Under the pieces are notes generated by a model, which saw nothing but the letters and a program-made list of their open reading frames with translations, was not told where the DNA came from and did not search any database. Shown here piece after piece: positions 43,761 to 53,430 of a stretch of 64,000 nt of DNA; position 1 is the first letter of the stretch; each line of letters starts with the position of its first letter. Both the position numbers and the translations under genes were made by a program. The stretch comes from Eutypa lata (Eukaryota > Ascomycota > Sordariomycetes > Xylariales > Diatrypaceae). The stretch covers positions 2,790,001-2,854,000 of the forward strand of contig JAKULF010000009.1 of NCBI GenBank assembly GCA_022661535.1, read 5' to 3'.

Positions 43761-45939
43761 CTCAGTCGCTGTGTTAACGAAAGAGGAGGCAAGAAAAGGC
43801 GAGACGATGTTCACAGGAAGGAAACAAAGTGAGTGTTAAAACTTCGCTGTACGTTAGAGCAGCGTGGTAGTTGGCAATATGTCTCAAGCGCATCTCATCT
43901 CATCCATACAGTCTTGTACTTATAGATGATAGGGAAGGGAAAGGGGTTACATTCCAGCAGCAGCTCTGCCCATATCGTACCAAGCGGAGTGATAATAATC
44001 GCTGTTGTCGGTAACCACGAGCACTATCCGTTATTTCCTTAAACAACCTCGCCGCGTGAGGTAAGATAACATGGTATATCATATGTCAATCATAATGCAG
44101 CGTGGATACGACCACGGCACATGGTCATTGCATGGTTTAATTCCAGGGCCCTGAGCTTCAACACAGACCTCTAACTATATGGTAGCGCCAACAACATTCT
44201 AGATGTGGGGCGTTCAAGTAGCAATTAGGTATACTCTTCGGCCCAGGCCCCGGTTATGTTACAGGGACGCGGGGAAGAGAGGGGATAGCAATCACGATCT
44301 GTAACGGCTCTGTCACCAACTGCATAAGATAAGGAATATCACGCGATATATTGTCTGATTGTATGTGTCAATATGGCGCAGACGACGCTCGCATCAGCGT
44401 GGCCCGTAGGTTTCCTCACCATTACATGGTTTGGTCCAGAATACTTGACTATATTATAGAGTCGCTTATGGCTGTGAACACGAACCTTCATATACCAACA
44501 CTACTTTAGAAGGTAATCGATCACCCATTCAGGGATCTTCGTTCAAGACGTAACCGCTAACTATATATGGCCATTTGGGTTGGAAATGTAGAATGCCGAA
44601 CTCGTAACTACGGCGAAGGCGATGTCGTTATTGCATTACACGATAGTTATCTCTTCTCAACGATTTATTTTCCTCGAGGTTTCAAACCCGCACCATGATA
44701 TCACGATCCCCTCCTTATACTACAAAGGTCTTTGAAATCCGGACAGCGCTAACTGACTAGCTAGCTATATAAAAACAATAAAAGAACAGCCCTGGCTTCC
44801 CCTAACCACGACCGTGGTTTCTGTCAATCCGTAATTGGTTGCATAACAACCCACCTGCAGGTGAAAACCAGATAAGCGAACCGATCATCGGTAAATATTC
44901 TCTCCGTATGTGTTGTCCGCATTTAAAAAGTGAGACCGTATTGCATGTGGTTGGTTAATAGGATTATCCAAGCTCATGGATTTACATAATTTCTTAAGAC
45001 ATCCTATTTAACATACCTAGTCAGATACCTACACGGTATTCAGGGATTCTCAGTGTCTAAATCTGGACAAACAGGGACTACATAGATAGACCGAGTATGA
45101 TCGCTTTAAATGATTAATGGGTACTTATATAACCAGTAGCTACAGGGATGGTTGATCCATATGCTTAACTTGGATGGTTGTTTATAGAGTTCCCAAAAAT
45201 TAGTCTCGGTCTTCCATACGCCCTCATTGGAGTATTATACATGCTGACTCACGTACGTTTGTAAAAATAAAAATAAAGCTCATAGCTGTGCATGAAACAT
45301 TTTCCACGCCCCTAAATTACCTGAAACTTACTTTGCCAGAGACTAACTCGTTGAGCAAATCGCAGGTAGGTATATAGATATATATTCTCTTGCAGAGATC
45401 GTAGCTGCCCTGCTAATTAAATTCAAAAGTGGTCATCACCCTTGTCAGCATCCCCGAGGATCACCAACATGCTGAAACCAACTGCAGATGTACAAATAGG
45501 AAAAGAGGCCGTGGTAGATGTGTATGTTTCGTATAGCTAGCGCCCTCCGCGTGTCTATCGTGGTTCCTAGTCAATATTGTGTGTAGTTGTACACCTACGC
45601 ATCATGTATGCCGCCCCATTCTCACCTTTTCTTCTATCTTCTTTCAACGTCGGCTCCTACGAACCCTTTTTTGTCCTGCCATATCTGTTGGTCTTACCTC
45701 ATCTCGTGGCTGTTTTAGAAGGTCAAAGTTCTCTGTTACAGTGGCTTCAAGGACCCTGTCGTATATACCGTAGGACGTCGAGCGAGGATCGTGTGAGATA
45801 TAATCCAGCTGCACCGCAACTCCGGTCATATTTTGAAGCATAGATTCCTCTATACCTATAACGCCTCAATTTGTCAAGTTGCTAACCCGCCAGTATCTTG
45901 GACGGCCGGACCGGAGAAAAATCAGAACCACATCACAAT
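43761..45939. other. 2.2-kb divergent intergenic region in the accessory zone
   Basis: Between the start codons of the P450 and the rhodopsin-domain gene. It is AT-leaning with no supported exon. A frame at 45577-45843 looks unrelated to any family. Confidence 0.5.
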
Positions 45940-47413
45940 ATGGCAGACAGCGGCAAGGGTCGTATGGCGTTGATCGTCATGTGGACGTCAACTGCCATCA
46001 CACTCGTTTTTGTCGTCATTCGACTCTTCACCAGACACTTTATCGTGCACCAACTCGGAGCTGACGATGCCGCGTACTTTGTTGCTGGGGTAGGCTTTCT
46101 AGATACGTGTCACAACAATCTTCGTTAGGTCTAACGTGTGAACTCATAGTTGTTTCTCCTACTTTACACCGCATTTGTCCAGGTGGCCCTTCCATATGGC
46201 TTTGGTGAGTCTATGGATGACCTAGAGCACGACAATGCCGTACAAGCAATTAAGTGGGAGATGATCGGTCAGACATTTGCCGCCCTAGGCATGTCTATTG
46301 CCAAGTTATCGATGGGACTCTTCCTACTCCGCCTCGTGGTGAACAAATGGCATCGCATCGCAATATGGTCTATGATGCTTAGTCTGTTTGGATGTTCATG
46401 CCTCATAGCTGTCGTCTTCTGGGTTCAGTGCATCCCCGTGTAAGTACAAAGAACAAGTCGATATCTTGTCTGTCTCTCTCCGTTATAGAACCTTCTGCAC
46501 GACATGATGAAAAATGTAAATACTAACTTGTTTTTACTAAAAAAGACAAGCCATATTCGACCCATTACTTAGGCCAATGGCTCGGTGTGAAGTCCCCGTC
46601 ACCCCGTTTGGAGTATTACTTGGAGGTAAGCCTTCCGCCAACTCCCGCAATTTCTTTCTCAGCATGCTGATCCGGTGGTGTTCTTCGACAGTGTGGTGCA
46701 TCGTGGCAGATTTCTTCTTCGCTATCTTCCCACCTATCGTAATCTGGGGCCTTCAGATGAAAAGAAAGGAGAAGATTCTCGTAGCTTCTAGCATGAGCAT
46801 AGGAGTATTGTAAGCTAGCCTGACCTCATGGTTTACTTTCAAGTTTAAGCAGGCTGACAAGATCACCACAGGGCAGGAATTGCCGGGATTTTCCGCACGT
46901 ATGAGGTGGCCGTAGGCTTCACAACCAACTACACCCGTAAGTTTCTACCAGGCTGCCCCTTTCACCCTCGAAATTTACCTAAAACCTGTTCTTGTGATAG
47001 GGGATACTGTCGCCTTGATTGTCTGGTCCGCTGTCGAAATGGCTGTTACTATGATCTGCAACGGCATCCCCATTATCCGGCCGTTGTATCGCCGTATTGT
47101 TCGTGGCTACGGGCAACAGTCTAGTGACGCGCCCTATTACAAGCACGGAGAGGGAGGTAACAGCGCGGGCTATGAGTTGGACAACACGATGAGGTTTGGC
47201 AAGGACAGAAGCAAACTTACAGGGAACGTTTCGAGGCTGGGCATGCCTTTCCAAACGGTTACAGATATCCAAACGTCAAACCAGAACAATAACAGTGACG
47301 AGAATATCCTGAACCCATGCCACATGCATGCTATTGAGGCTGGCCATGGTGGACAATCAAGAAGCGGAATCCATGTGACGGATGATATCAGGGTGGAGTG
47401 GAATGATAAATAA
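45940..47413 (+). CDS. Rhodopsin-domain (PTH11-like) seven-helix membrane protein
   Basis: Fungal integral membrane protein of the rhodopsin-domain/SAT4 type, candidates for receptors or transport-linked functions; the ligand is unknown. Six exons: 45940..46089, 46150..46439, 46546..46625, 46692..46809, 46872..46936 and 47001..47413, giving 371 aa. Seven hydrophobic helices are visible, beginning ALIVMWTSTAITLVFVVIRLF, AAYFVAGLFLLLYTAFVQ, TFAALGMSIAKLSMGLFLL, IAIWSMMLSLFGCSCLIAVV, VWCIVADFFFAIFPPIVIW, ILVASSMSIGVLAGIAGIF and VALIVWSAVEMAVTMICNG. Family marks are GADDAAY after helix 1, LAGIAGIFRTYEV, and WSAVE...IPIIRPLYRR. A hydrophilic C-terminal tail of about 100 residues follows. Intron 2 (46440..46545) is nearly the same sequence as an intron of the FAD-oxidase gene. 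Genomic neighbours are the P450 and a secreted protein. Confidence 0.88.
46440..46545 (+). mobile_element. Introner-like intron, copy 1 (in rhodopsin-domain gene)
   Basis: A complete 106-nt spliceosomal intron (GTAAGT donor, ACTAAC branch, AAG acceptor). It aligns end to end with the intron at 52058-52161 in an unrelated gene, at about 79 % identity by hand. The shared core is GTTATAGAACCTT and later GATGAAAAAT and ACTTGTTTTTAC. Similarity stops at the splice sites. Confidence 0.75.
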
Positions 47414-48194
47414 ACAAGTTAATATTCTAATGGAACGCAAAACGACGAAAAGTCATGAAGACCCTTTAATTCGTATGGTGTATTAATGTATATACATAAA
47501 TGTTGTTTTTTTATCATAATAGGCACATCCTATGTATTTATCTGCTAATATAATGTTTTAAGGAACGCGCGATATAATCCCTCTTCATATTCTTCGCTGT
47601 GTTATTTTGAAACGAAGGCATTTTAAGTGAATCGGCTGTACACTAGGATGTATTGTTTATCAGGTTATTATTTTTGATACAATGTTTAATATACTATTGT
47701 CAGCATATGGGTCGGTCATATCAATGCCCCTGGGAAGCTTGTTGTATTCCCAGGAATCAACATGCTTGCAAGTTAGCTAGTTATAGTGCACTTCTTGTTG
47801 TGAACGGCTTCGCATTGTCCGAATCGCTCCCACTGTCTCTTGGTGTTAAAGCACCACTTTAGTACACTACACACTACACACCTACTGACAATTGTGTCAT
47901 TATCTATTGCCTACTGTGATATTGCCTACTGTATATTATCCTATTATCCATAGGTTATTGTACTATTGTGCGGGACACGGTCCAGAGAGTTCTGCCCGCA
48001 GTAAAATCTATAAATACCTCCCAACTTTCCTGTCCCTTTTCCTTCTTCGACCAGTTAGCCTTTACCCTCGCCTTGCCGACACTCAGCACATAGGTTCATC
48101 ATCTCTGAACTCTTCGGAAGACCACATAACGCTATTCGCCTACGCACCCGGGAAGTAATCAACGGGAACCCACCCCAGGAGATAAGCAGTCACC
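47414..48194. other. Intergenic region upstream of the secreted-protein gene
   Basis: About 780 bp, AT-leaning, with TATTGCCTACTGT-type short repeats near 47900-47940. No gene is supported. Confidence 0.5.
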
Positions 48195-48629
48195 ATGAAG
48201 GTAGAGTTATGATAATTACCAAGTTGTAGAGCATAACTAATAGGGACGCTCTAGTTTTCCGCAGCTCTCTCCCTTTGTTTGGCCACCACTGCCATGGCCT
48301 TGCCCACAGACCCTAGCAGTATCACTATTCCTACCGACATCGATGCTCCGAGCAACGACACTGCCGTGACCAACAGTACCGGCATCGCTATTCCAGTCAA
48401 CGAAACTGCTCTAGCCGGCAGTCCTAATGGCGATCAATTGTCAGCAGATGTCTGGAGATACATATTCCGTTGCCACGACTCTTTCAGACGCGTACGATGC
48501 GTCAACTACTTCGATTCCTACTGCACCAATGAGGGATGGGTTAGCACCGACGCGCCGTGGTACTGCGTTACTCCTCACTGCTATTGCGTCGGATATGATG
48601 CCATATCGTGTCCCGGCGGAAGTTGCTGA
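48195..48629 (+). CDS. Small secreted cysteine-rich protein (candidate effector)
   Basis: Two exons: 48195..48200 (ATG AAG only) and 48255..48629, with a 54-nt intron (GTAGAG, CATAACTAAT, CTAG), giving 126 aa. Splicing at 48254 creates a textbook signal peptide, MKFSAALSLCLATTAMA, which no unspliced frame gives. The mature part starts with a Thr/Asn-rich segment carrying NDT, NST and NET, possible N-glycosylation sites. A compact domain with eight cysteines follows (FRC, VRC, SYC, WYC, PHCYC, ISC, GSC), enough for four disulfides. No known domain is recognised. Size, secretion and cysteine content fit fungal effectors or antimicrobial-type proteins, but this is inference. It lies in the accessory region near a RIP block, a common effector setting. 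Confidence 0.75.
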
Positions 48630-50395
48630 ATAACCAGAGTGACAGATGGCTGGAGTAGTAGGATTAGCCTAGTGCGTAGCAGGGCAACCGCTGAGACTCT
48701 GGTATGGTTGAGAACTAATTTCAGTTCTGTCGACAGACTCGGTAATAATATGGTGGCCTAAATGATGGTTGCTGTGGGATATGGATACCTTAGGGCTTGA
48801 TGGATGTACTAGGAGACCTAACTAGAGCAACAATTCACCCACAGTTTATGGCCCAGTTGACGTGTTCCTCCTCGTGAATGGTATGAGCGAGATCCTCAAC
48901 GCCTATGAAGGTGTTCTATATGATGGGCCACTGGGTTTAGTTTCCGGCTCTGGATCAGGACAGCGATGACAGTCCAGTCAGCATGTGTGACGACTACGTA
49001 TCGATGTTGCAGCAAAGACGTCCTGCTGAGCCTTAATGGTTTATTATTGTGTCATATTGTATGCTACTGGAAGCAATTATTAGTTTCTGAGAGGGTAGAT
49101 TAAGAGTTTCTGTGTATATTGAGAATATCCCTGATTTCAAGTGAAGGAATGCTATCAAGTGGCCTATGAGCTGGATTCGCGATCAAATTGACTGTAAATA
49201 CTATGATTTCGTCCACAGACAGATGCCTCAATTACAGGAGACTACATCGAAAATACCGCCAGCGACTCATACTAACTACTAACCAGGGACAATATACTAG
49301 CAACACCATATGCTTCAGAATTTATCCATCGGATTTCGTAGTTTCTGACGTACTAGAACAGTTATGCTCGAAGACAATTATGTAGTAGTGTCCACCACCA
49401 AACCGGCATTGGAGTGCTTTGGCTGTTAGTTACTAGATAGACCAAGCTAGACCTTGTGTCGCGTCAGTGCCGCATTATTCTTGTGCGAAAATCACCCGCT
49501 AGTTCCGGTATTAATCACCAGTCTACAGACTAAAACTGAACATGGATTACCGCTAGCAGATGTCGATCGGGGACCAAGACATGCGTATAGCGTCGATCAC
49601 ATATTACCTTGACTGTAATATTTCAGGGTTAATTTGGCAAATACACACTACGCGAGGAAAGCGGAATATGAATGAATACGAAGTACGAGACCGAAAGCGA
49701 ATGGTAATGTCAACACTTCCACTCGTGACTTGGTAATTGCCCCGCCTACTCTACCCAGTCCATATACGACATAAACGACAGCGTATGCGCGTCTATCTGC
49801 AGCTCAGCCACATTCCGCCGACACGCACATGCCTTTCAGAACGAATAGTCCTCCGCCGTCCCGGATCGTACTTTTTTAGACTATACAATAATTAGTGCTC
49901 AGCAGTCACCTCAGTAGACCCTTTCTTGCAGGAGCTTAGCCGAGAAAACGAAGCTTATCAGATCCGAGATTCGCTAGATTAGCGTTCTTTCGCTCTTCCA
50001 ACTATATCCTTTGCTCCCGCAGCGGGTCCAAACATTACCCATTCTACAATTTTATTCTATAAGGACAACGATACTTTCTCTCGGTATACCCAAGAGTATG
50101 GTCTATTTATTCTGTGATGAAACATTTTCCTGGTCTTTTAAAACCGACACCTGTCTTGTTAAAAAGCGCATAGGATGTATTAACGCTGAGGTATGTTGAC
50201 TGCCTAGTCTACGTAGGCTGGGCACAAAGCGAGCTAATGTCAAGAGCAGGTATTGTCTATTTATATCCGATATACTCACTTTTCGCAAGACTTATAGCAC
50301 AACCGGGATATACAACACTAAATGCAGGGCACCAATGGACCTCAAGGTATCTCTATTGATGATTCTTGGCGGGCGGGAGTACCCATAAAAGTAAG

Positions 50396-50530
50396 TGTGA
50401 CGGAACAGAATGCAAAGACTTAACTACCGATGCACTACGAAAGTATAATGTTGTTAGCTCAGGAGCTAGCCATCTTGCATAGCCTTATAGTAGACTGCCA
50501 CTTAGAGGTAGCTCCAGTAATCAATAACAG
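50396..50530. repeat. Dispersed repeat with palindromic core, copy B
   Basis: The core 50449-50489 matches 38855-38895 at 34 of 41 positions. The central inverted repeat TAGCTC-AG-GAGCTA is kept. The terminal hairpin of copy A is not preserved as a perfect palindrome. Confidence 0.6.
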
Positions 50531-50666
50531 CATTAGATGTACCGAGACTGCTATACGAAGTAACGATATGTTTTAATGACACCAATGCAAGCTATTCGTG
50601 CGGACCCATTAGTGAGTAGATAAATACATATCCTTTTATTTCAAACCTGTAATTAGGTAGGTGAGG

Positions 50667-50731
50667 CAAGAGCGAGAACGAGAGGGGGGGCGAGAAGAGC
50701 GAGAAGAGCGAGAGGGAGAACGAGAGCGAGC
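50667..50731. repeat. Purine-rich GAGAAGAGC-type tandem repeat
   Basis: The plus strand is almost all purine apart from single C bases: GCGAGAAGA units repeat imperfectly with a G7 run, about 190-250 bp upstream of the FAD-oxidase start codon. Confidence 0.75.
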
Positions 50732-50916
50732 TGCAAACCCTTGCAAGTCGGCGGTGCTCATTTCTAATTGTGCTGATCACAGGCTTCCAAATTACAGCAG
50801 TTCCTCGTCATGGCTTCCAAAATTAGGTGCCTGGCAAGTATATTAAAGGGCGCTCACGTACGCTGTACAGTTGGGACGCAATCTACCATCTTTATCAAAC
50901 CTGGACCTACGCAAAC

Positions 50917-52882
50917 ATGACGAACTTTCATCTTTATTGGGCATCAGTGCTAGCTCTGCTCCTTGGGCTCCAGAAGTGTCTGGCAAACACTGCACCACAA
51001 GGCTGCTACAAGCTGCACACCGACGACGACTGGCCCTCGTTCCAGGAGTGGGAAAATGGAATCCCCGGTGTGGTCAAAGAGAACAACAGCGACAGGTTTG
51101 GAAGCTTACCCGACTATCGTATCCGCGCAAGGAGCTACACCGATATTCAAGCCGCAGTCAAGTTTTCCGCATTACACAAGATACGACTATCCGTTATCAC
51201 GACTGGCCATGATCAGATAGGGCGCAATATCGCTGGCTCGGGCCTGATAATTGACCTTTCGCTACTGCAGGCTGCTCGGGTACTGGAATCTTTTAATGCT
51301 ACGATGGAAGGCGTCCAGAGCCTCGAGCACAATGAGAAACCACAAACAATTGTGCCTACACCTGGTGTTCAAGCTGCTGTTACATTCAACCCAGCTTTCA
51401 ATGGATTAGAGCTTAACAAAGCTCTTGACTTATCGGGCTTGTTCGTCGTGGGTGGTACTTATGGTAAGTAACCCTGTGAATTCCTTCAAGCTTCAAACCA
51501 GGAGCTAAGTCAAACTAGCCGGAGTAGCAGCCGCTGGAGGTTTCGGTCAGAGTGGAGGCTATGGACCTCTCAGTGCCCAGTACGGCCTAGGCGTCGATCA
51601 GTGGCTGGAGGCTAAGGTTGTCACTCCTGATGGTCAGCTATTGGTCGCCAATGAGGTCTCTAACCCTGAGCTCTTCTGGGCTATCCGAGGCGGGGGCGGG
51701 AGCACCTTTGGCGTTGTCGTTGAAGCCACGTTCAAAGCGCATCCCAGAATACCTTTACTTTCCTTTTATTGGTATATCAACTCCACATTGTCTACCAATG
51801 ATACAAGCCTAGATGGCCACACGCCAACCAGCGAAGCAATGGCATATCTGTTTTCAGAGCTACCAGAACTTCACAGCAAGGGGGTCTCAGCATATCTCTA
51901 CGTCTTTCCTGACAATGTCAGGTGCCACGCCATTCACCCGGATCAGTTGGCTAATGTTGACGACGCGAATGCTATCTGGGGGCCAATTCTGACCACAATG
52001 CAGTCCTTCCCGGGCATGGGTCTATTCCAGAGCAAACATTTTCACTTCCCCAGCTATGTGAGTACTAAAAACAAGGAAATACCTTGTCTTTCTCGTTCTG
52101 TTATAGAACCTTCCACAAGATGTGATGAAAAATTATATACTGACTTGTTTTTACCAAATAGCCAGAGTTCTATGACACCACCTATGGACCATCGAACGAT
52201 CCACCAATTCCTACAAACCACGGAAATGTTCCATATGACAGCCACTTGTTGAGCGCAGACCATTTGCGAAGCCCAGATCTCACTCACGCCCTCAGCGGAA
52301 CAGGGGGGTCGTACGGTGCATTGATGACTTCCCCAGGGATAACAGTTGGTGACGGAAAGGATACCGCTGCTAACCCTGGTTGGAGGAATGCTACTCTCTT
52401 ATTAAACGGCTTCAAAAGTAACACTACAAATGTTGACGGCTTACGAGAGCTGGCACCTGGCATGGGGACATATATCAACGAGGTTCAAACTCCACCATAC
52501 TGGGCCACACTAGCAGTACATCTGGCTAACAATCCATTAGGCTAGCATTCATGAACCAGACTGGAGTAATAGTTTCTGGGGGGCGAATTACCCGCGTCTA
52601 TCTACATTCAAATCGCTGATCGATCCGGACATGGTATTCTGGGTAAGCCCGGGTATCAACGCTGATTATATGCAAGTCATTGATGGCCGAGTTTGTCGAG
52701 TCCAACCTACTCCGATGGAGCCATCGTTGTACGCGCCTCGTGTAGAAAGGGTTGTTGAAGCTGACTTGGTTAATGATCGGGATTTTGTATTTGGGAAGCA
52801 AGAGCTGATAGGCGCTCAATTTCCAGCCCCTGGGGAATTAATCGGGCTACAGCCAGATGTATGGGACAATAGACTAGTTTAA
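50917..52882 (+). CDS. Secreted FAD-linked oxidoreductase (berberine-bridge-enzyme type)
   Basis: Flavoprotein oxidase of the FAD_binding_4 plus BBE class. Four exons: 50917..51463, 51519..52057, 52162..52482 and 52541..52882, giving 582 aa. A signal peptide is clear (FHLYWASVLALLLGLQKCLA). The FAD domain has the histidine loop TTGHDQIGRN with His98, the usual covalent FAD site, then GGTYAGVAAAGGFGQSGGYGPLS and WAIRGGGGSTFGVV. The second usual attachment residue, Cys in GGTC, is Tyr182 here, so FAD is probably held by one covalent bond only. The C-terminal BBE motif spans intron 3: YINE/ASIHEPDWSNSFWGANYPRL. Apparent stops in each open frame all fall in introns, so the gene looks intact. Intron 2 (52058..52161) matches an intron of the rhodopsin-domain gene. 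It directly abuts the RIP block. Confidence 0.9.
52058..52161 (+). mobile_element. Introner-like intron, copy 2 (in FAD-oxidase gene)
   Basis: A 104-nt spliceosomal intron (GTGAGT donor, ACTGAC branch, TAG acceptor) that aligns over its full length with 46440-46545. Both insert cleanly between codons or within one codon of unrelated coding sequences. Confidence 0.75.
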
Positions 52883-53392
52883 GGATGAAGTTAAGCAAAA
52901 TATAAGATTAAACTATAAGTTTAAGGATTATCAGAAACTTTTATAAGCTTTAAAACGAAATATAATATAAATATAAAATAAAATAACTTAAAAAATATAT
53001 TAATTTTAAATACGTAAAAAAATATTAATAAATTTTATAATATATATTTAATATTTTTATATTAAATATAAAATTATTTTTAAATTTTTTAAATAAAGAA
53101 TTTATTAAATTAAAAAATTAAAATTTAATATTATATTAATTTATATAATATTTTATATATAATTAAATTATTATTATAAATTAAATTAAAAATATATAAT
53201 TTAATTTTTAATTTTTAAATAATATATATAATAATATTATTTTTAATTTTATAATTTTATATATAATTATAATTAATTTTTTAAAATATTAAATATTAAT
53301 ATTTATTATTATATTTTTATATATTTTTAAATTAAAATTAAAATGAAAATTTATTAATTTATATAAATATAAATATTAAATTTTTATTTATA

Positions 53393-53393
<1 letters not shown>

Positions 53394-53428
<35 letters not shown>
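53394..53428. repeat. (ATT)n microsatellite in the RIP block
   Basis: About eleven uninterrupted ATT units. Confidence 0.85.

Positions 53429-53430
<2 letters not shown>

Larger units (their letters stand above)
48630..50916. other. 2.3-kb intergenic region with repeat copy and purine-rich tract
   Basis: Lies between the secreted-protein and FAD-oxidase genes. It holds copy B of the palindromic dispersed repeat (about 50396-50530) and a purine-rich tandem tract (50667-50731). A 40-codon open stretch at 48847-48969 after a good CACAG acceptor could be a gene relic, but nothing upstream joins it. Confidence 0.5.

Noticed and set aside
44640..44700. Possible tRNA T-arm (GGTTTCAAACCC)
   Set aside because: The loop does not fit TTCRA, and no acceptor, D or anticodon arm is found around it. 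No tRNA gene could be supported in the window.
48847..48969. 40-codon open stretch after a CACAG acceptor, possibly a further exon
   Set aside because: The secreted-protein gene already ends at 48629 in a good stop, no donor joins it, and an open stretch this short is expected by chance.
52058..52541. FAD-oxidase gene as a pseudogene, because of in-frame stops before the BBE domain
   Set aside because: Two introns with proper signals remove the stops and restore the conserved NE-x-EPDW region, so the gene appears intact.
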